This document shows positions 60,082-64,000 of a stretch of DNA of 64,000 nt, piece after piece (the stretch's first letter is position 1; each line of letters begins with the position of its first letter). Below the pieces are notes generated by a model that ran no database searches, was not told the DNA's origin, and worked only from the letters and a program-made list of their open reading frames with translations. The stretch comes from Erythrophleum ivorense (taxonomy: Eukaryota; Streptophyta; Magnoliopsida; Fabales; Fabaceae). A program made the translations under genes and the position numbers. The stretch covers positions 13,298,119-13,362,118 of the forward strand of contig JAIUCV010000019.1 of NCBI GenBank assembly GCA_026724425.1. The letters run 5' to 3'.

Positions 60082-60518
60082 TATAGGAGAAAATGAGACA
60101 AATATTGTAATCAAATCTTGAATAAATAAGAAAGAAAATAGGCAATAAACATCCTTAATAAAAATAGATTTAACTGTTGTAGCTTGGGTTAGAATAAGAA
60201 AAGAAAATAAAGATGGAAACAAATAGCAAAAATCACATGATCATTTAACAAAAAGAATCACATGATTTTCCAACACTCCTTTTCAAGTGGGGAATAAATG
60301 TCTAGTATACCCAACTTGCTAGAAAGCCCTTCAAACATCATCCTTGTTAGAGCCCTTGTAAGAGATCAACAACTTACTCTTAAGAAGAGACATAAGTCAA
60401 GTCTAGTATTCCATCATTTCATTTCTCTTTAATGAAGTGTCTGCCTATCTCTACATACATATTTCTATTGTAGTGAGCTCTTGGCAATATTAATGGTTGC
60501 CAAACTATGATGCCAAAT
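60082..60518 (-). mobile_element. Ty1/copia 3' end fragment: RNase H terminus plus part of LTR
   Basis: The minus strand at about 60286-60370 reads ALTRMMFEGLSSKLGILDIY, the C-terminal end of copia RNase H, with stops upstream. A purine-rich tract (CTTGAAAAGGAG in sense, 60276-60287) and then an LTR start TGTTGGAAAATC (displayed end CCAACA at 60270-60275) follow. The LTR is cut by the Tekay LTR at 48602-60076 and should continue left of 48602. Its start differs from that of the copia element at 13225-16212, so it is another family. Confidence 0.75.
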
Positions 60519-63500
60519 TGTAACACCTGGTTTGCCAAAAAAGGGCCAGAAATGTATGATTTTTAAAAGAGGTCCCCTAAAGTAAGGGGAAAGTAGCCAA
60601 ATAAAATTAGAGTGATAATCTAGACCCTTAAAAATGAAGATTTGAGGCTTGAGTTACCTAAAAATTAAGTTAAAAGAGCTAAGAAAATTTACTAAAATAA
60701 GTTGGGGCATTTTCATAATTTCAAAAAATTTTGAAAAACTCACAAGAGGACTTTTTAAATGAAAATTTTGAGCTTTGAAAATTTTAAGCTTTTCAAGGTT
60801 CTCAAAGGCTTTAAAAACCATAAGAACTCCTAGAATAGTTAAAACTCTTATAAGTGATTTTAGCAAAGGGTTGATCGAAATTTTAACCGAACAGTTTAGA
60901 ATAGTTTTAAATCCAATTTGAGTTAAAAAGCATTTTATAAGTTAGAGGACCCAAATATTATGATAAAAATGACAAATTTCAAAAAGGAGTTGAAATGAGG
61001 CCAAATGGAGAAACCATGATTTAGGGACTAAATTGAAAAGTGAAAAAGTAGGATAACTTTACCTTTTTGGTCTTATAAGCACGTCAGACTTAGCCACTCC
61101 CTTTCCACCGAAATGTGCCAGTCTAGATAGATTGGGAGAGAGCTCCAAGGGTGCTCCATCGTAAGGAAAAAGAAGGAAGAGAACTTGTGAGTAAGGTGAG
61201 AAATTCATGCTTTCTTCTTGCCTTTTTCTATACTTAGCTTCTTTTCCTCTTCCTCTTCTCTTTTTTGATGGATTCCAAGGTTGATATGGTTTTGTTTTGA
61301 GGTCAACCCAATTAGAAGAAGAAACTTTTAGAAGAAGAGGCTTGTAACAAGTGAAAGCTCCTTAGAAGAATAAACAAACAAGGTATGTTTCATAGATCTT
61401 TATGGCTTCTTCTTAGATGTTCTTCCTTAGTGTAATTTCAATAAGATCTAACTCTCTCGAGGGGAGATAAAATTCTGACCTTAGCAAGAAGAAACAAGTG
61501 TTTAAAAGTGTGGAAATTAAGATTAGTACATTGGAATCAAAAAGAGAAGCAAGAAATTCAAGTTAGTATAACTTGGGGTTTTGAAAGAAATGATGAAATC
61601 TGATTTTTTTCTAGAGATATGCTAGCTTATGTAAGACATGGTATGAGTTCCTTAGACCTCTAGAAAGTTTTATATGAGCCAGTCCCTTAAGAAAGATCAA
61701 GAAAACTCCATGGGCATTTCTTATGTGTGTCTTGGCCTTGGGTGATATCATGTACTTAGGGAGAGTTTTTTTTATTCCAACAGTAGAAGAGGCTTAGACA
61801 CAAATTATAGATTCTAGAGGAACCAATAAATTGAATTTAGAAAGCTTAGTTTGTGAGATGCAAGTGTAGGTCCTATTTAGACATAAAGAAACAACCTAGA
61901 GTTTGGCTTCTTGGATTGAGTTTATGATGATTTCAATGAGTGCAAAGGGAGTTATATGACCTAGAATGAATGAGAGTTTGGAGCTAAGGTCAAGAATTCA
62001 AGGTTATTTCATTAAGCCTTATATGGGCCATAGTGATGTCTTAAGTAAAAGTGAGCTTGCATAGAGTTTGTGTGAAGTTAGATTTGGTTCCAAGAGTGTA
62101 ATTGAGTCTTATTTGATGTGTCTAGGCCAAGAGAATCAAGAACTCCCTATTGGTGTGTGTTGGCCAAGAAGGTGCAAGCGAAAAGCAAAAGTTATGTTTC
62201 GTAGCATGAGATAGCTCTCCAACCTTTCTCACATGCATTTCTTGATTTGTTACTTGTCTTGAATTGCTTGTATATGTGTTTGAACTATGTGAATTTCTTA
62301 TAGCCATTGATTTAGTGTCTTGGTACCATGATATGCTTTTGAACTTATTTGAAAGATGTAATGGCTTGAATGGACTTGGTAAGGTCAAAAGTCCTTTGAG
62401 ATGGGTGAGAAGGAACAAAAGTCCCTAGAGTGGGTGAGACAAGGCCAAAAGTCTTAAGAAAAGATGATGCCAAGTCAAAAGTCCCTAGAAGTGGGTGAGG
62501 CAAATCCAAAAGTCCCCAAAGAGTTGGGTGAGGCTAAACCAACAACCCTTAGAGTCTATATTTGATTTTTATAAGCTTATGTAACATGGAAAAATAACTT
62601 TGTATGTTTTCTAGAAAGTTTTATGGCATGATTGCATTCCTTGACTTGAAAATGCATCATATATGTATGTTTGAAAGGCTAAAAGAACTATTGAGATTCT
62701 TTGAATCTCACTCTCTTCTCTACATGTTTAATCCTATCTAGGTGAAACTCATAGAGTAAAGAAAGGGGGCCAAGGAGTGCAAGAGATAGTATTTTGGCAA
62801 TAGAATAGGAATATATGGACTTGTATGCCAAAGTATATAATTATTTGATGTACATGAGATGTAAAATTTAAGACATGCATAACTATATGTATAAAGGTTG
62901 TATGTATCAAATTTGAGTTCAAATGAATGAGTATGTGAAGTTTTGCCACCCTTGAGCTTGGTTGTACATGTGTATAAGTGGATGTGAGATAGTGAATTGG
63001 AGATGCATGAGGTTTTGGAACATTTGGACAGCCTTCATATGTTGTTTTTATCCATTTAAACATGTACAATTGGTTGTGGTTGGAGTAGGATAGCATATGG
63101 TATTATTTTGACCCCCTTTGGCATTCAAAAATGCAACTTTTGCAACCTATACCCCAAACTGACCAAATGGACGAATTTGAGAATGAAATTTGGCATGAAT
63201 ATAGGTATCATCTAGAGCTTTTTTTAAGCCAAGAATCACTATTTTTAGAGCTCTATAGAATTAATTATGAATTTTCAAAGTTGGAAAAATTTTGCAGATT
63301 TGGTCTATGCATTGTTCATAGGGTCAGTTTGTGTTTCTACGTCATTTAAGGACCAAACGGAATCCAATACGCATGAAATTTTATAAGCATAAATTAGATA
63401 ACATAAGCTTTCTATAGCACTTTATAGCACATCATTTGGAGTTCTATAGAGAAAGAACCAAAATTTTAAAGTTTATGGTCAACATCAAGATGCAGTAGAC

Positions 63501-63603
63501 ACCTCTAGTATTGTTCTATTGTTTTCATAGTCTAGTTGGTGTTTTGTGGTCTATAACAATTTTTAGTCATTAGTAACATCTAGAGCTTTCTATAAAGCTA
63601 TCA
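60519..63603 (+). mobile_element. Tekay-type LTR (copy 9), interrupted at its right part
   Basis: Starts in sense TGTAACACCTGGTTTG after CAAAT. It carries donor-like sites TAAG/GTGAGA (61196) and CAAG/GTATGT (61382), a decayed stem-loop domain (61870-62020) and the minisatellite (about 62380-62550). It is broken at 63604 by another LTR in the opposite direction and should continue beyond the window. Whether it is solo cannot be told. Confidence 0.8.
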
Positions 63604-64000
63604 TGTAACACCTTATCTTCTAGCTCATACCCATCATGCCTTACATACTCATATGCACATGCTTGACATACAAGGAGGTTATTTACTCTACCTTGATGTT
63701 TATTCTACATGGCATTATGCATGGGTAGATATCCACTTTAATGTCACATGGATCGGGTGAGCTCTTTCTATGCATCCTCATGCTTGATTGCACTATTAGG
63801 ACTTATTTCAATCCCAAACATATGCTTTAAACTCATGGAAAGCAAAAAGGGATATGAGACATGCATTTTCGTTCTTGGCAGATTTTGCTTCATTTCTGGG
63901 CTGAGTTTGAAAATTCGGAACTAAATGCAGAAAAATTGTAAACACATGATCTCAGTCATTATAGAAATCTTAAGATGTCTAATTCATGCCAAAAATATGT
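63604..64000 (-). mobile_element. Tekay-type LTR (copy 10), first 397 bp only
   Basis: Displayed from TGTAACACCTTATCTTC after TATCA. The sequence follows the family start (TAGCTCAT.., then GAGCTC..ATGCATCCTCATG). It is cut by the window edge and is nested in copy 9. Confidence 0.8.

Noticed and set aside
1..64000. CRISPR array, operon, riboswitch, tRNA or rRNA genes
   Set aside because: No spaced identical repeats, cloverleaf-like genes or bacterial signals were seen; the minisatellite units are contiguous and imperfect.

Overview
The window is AT-rich plant nuclear DNA. It looks like repeat-dense, probably heterochromatic, sequence from an angiosperm; the species cannot be named from the sequence. 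The evidence is plant-type introns, a plant phosphohexomutase-family relic, Ty3/gypsy chromoviruses, Ty1/copia remnants and many long terminal repeats (LTRs) with 5-bp target duplications. I see no bacterial features, tRNA or rRNA genes, CRISPR array or intact host gene.

Most of the window is one LTR-retrotransposon family of the Tekay/Del chromovirus type with very long LTRs of about 3.6 kb. One full-length element is present (25098-37249, minus strand). It has both LTRs, a tRNA-iMet primer site, a polypurine tract and a decayed gag-pol ending in a chromodomain. The other copies are solo or window-truncated LTRs: 1101-4715, 9453-13224, 17682-21328, 22848-42282 (interrupted twice), 38322-41969, 43922-47630, 48602-60076 (interrupted), 50528-58543 (interrupted), 60519-63603 and 63604-end. 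Insertion boundaries were fixed by terminal TG..CA and matching 5-bp flanks. Removing nested insertions restores LTR lengths of about 3.45-3.8 kb, which supports the reconstruction.

Region by region: 3-501 and 16453-17254 hold exons of a broken phosphoglucomutase/phosphomannomutase-family gene. They are separated by an intron swollen to about 16 kb by a solo LTR, a degraded Reina-like chromovirus (5546-9452), a second solo LTR and a truncated copia element (13225-16212). 17682-22847 holds a solo LTR followed by non-coding DNA with a foldback. 22848-42282 is an LTR containing both the full-length element and a solo LTR. 42283-48601 holds a solo LTR between two copies of a diverged 350-bp repeat. 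48602-60076 is a three-level nest: Tekay LTR, then Tekay LTR, then a 4.3-kb Tat/Ogre-like solo LTR. 60082-60518 is a copia 3' end, and the window closes with one Tekay LTR inserted in another.

The most unusual signal is inside the Tekay-type LTRs. A TATA box lies about 550 bp from the LTR 5' end, leaving about 3 kb of R/U5. This leader carries two conserved splice-donor-like sites, a nested stem-loop domain with paired changes between copies, and a 29-35-bp minisatellite built on CAAAAGTC. Nothing else in the window explains these conserved parts. Decay is dominated by C-to-T/G-to-A changes, seen in target duplications, in Trp-to-stop changes and in protease active-site changes.
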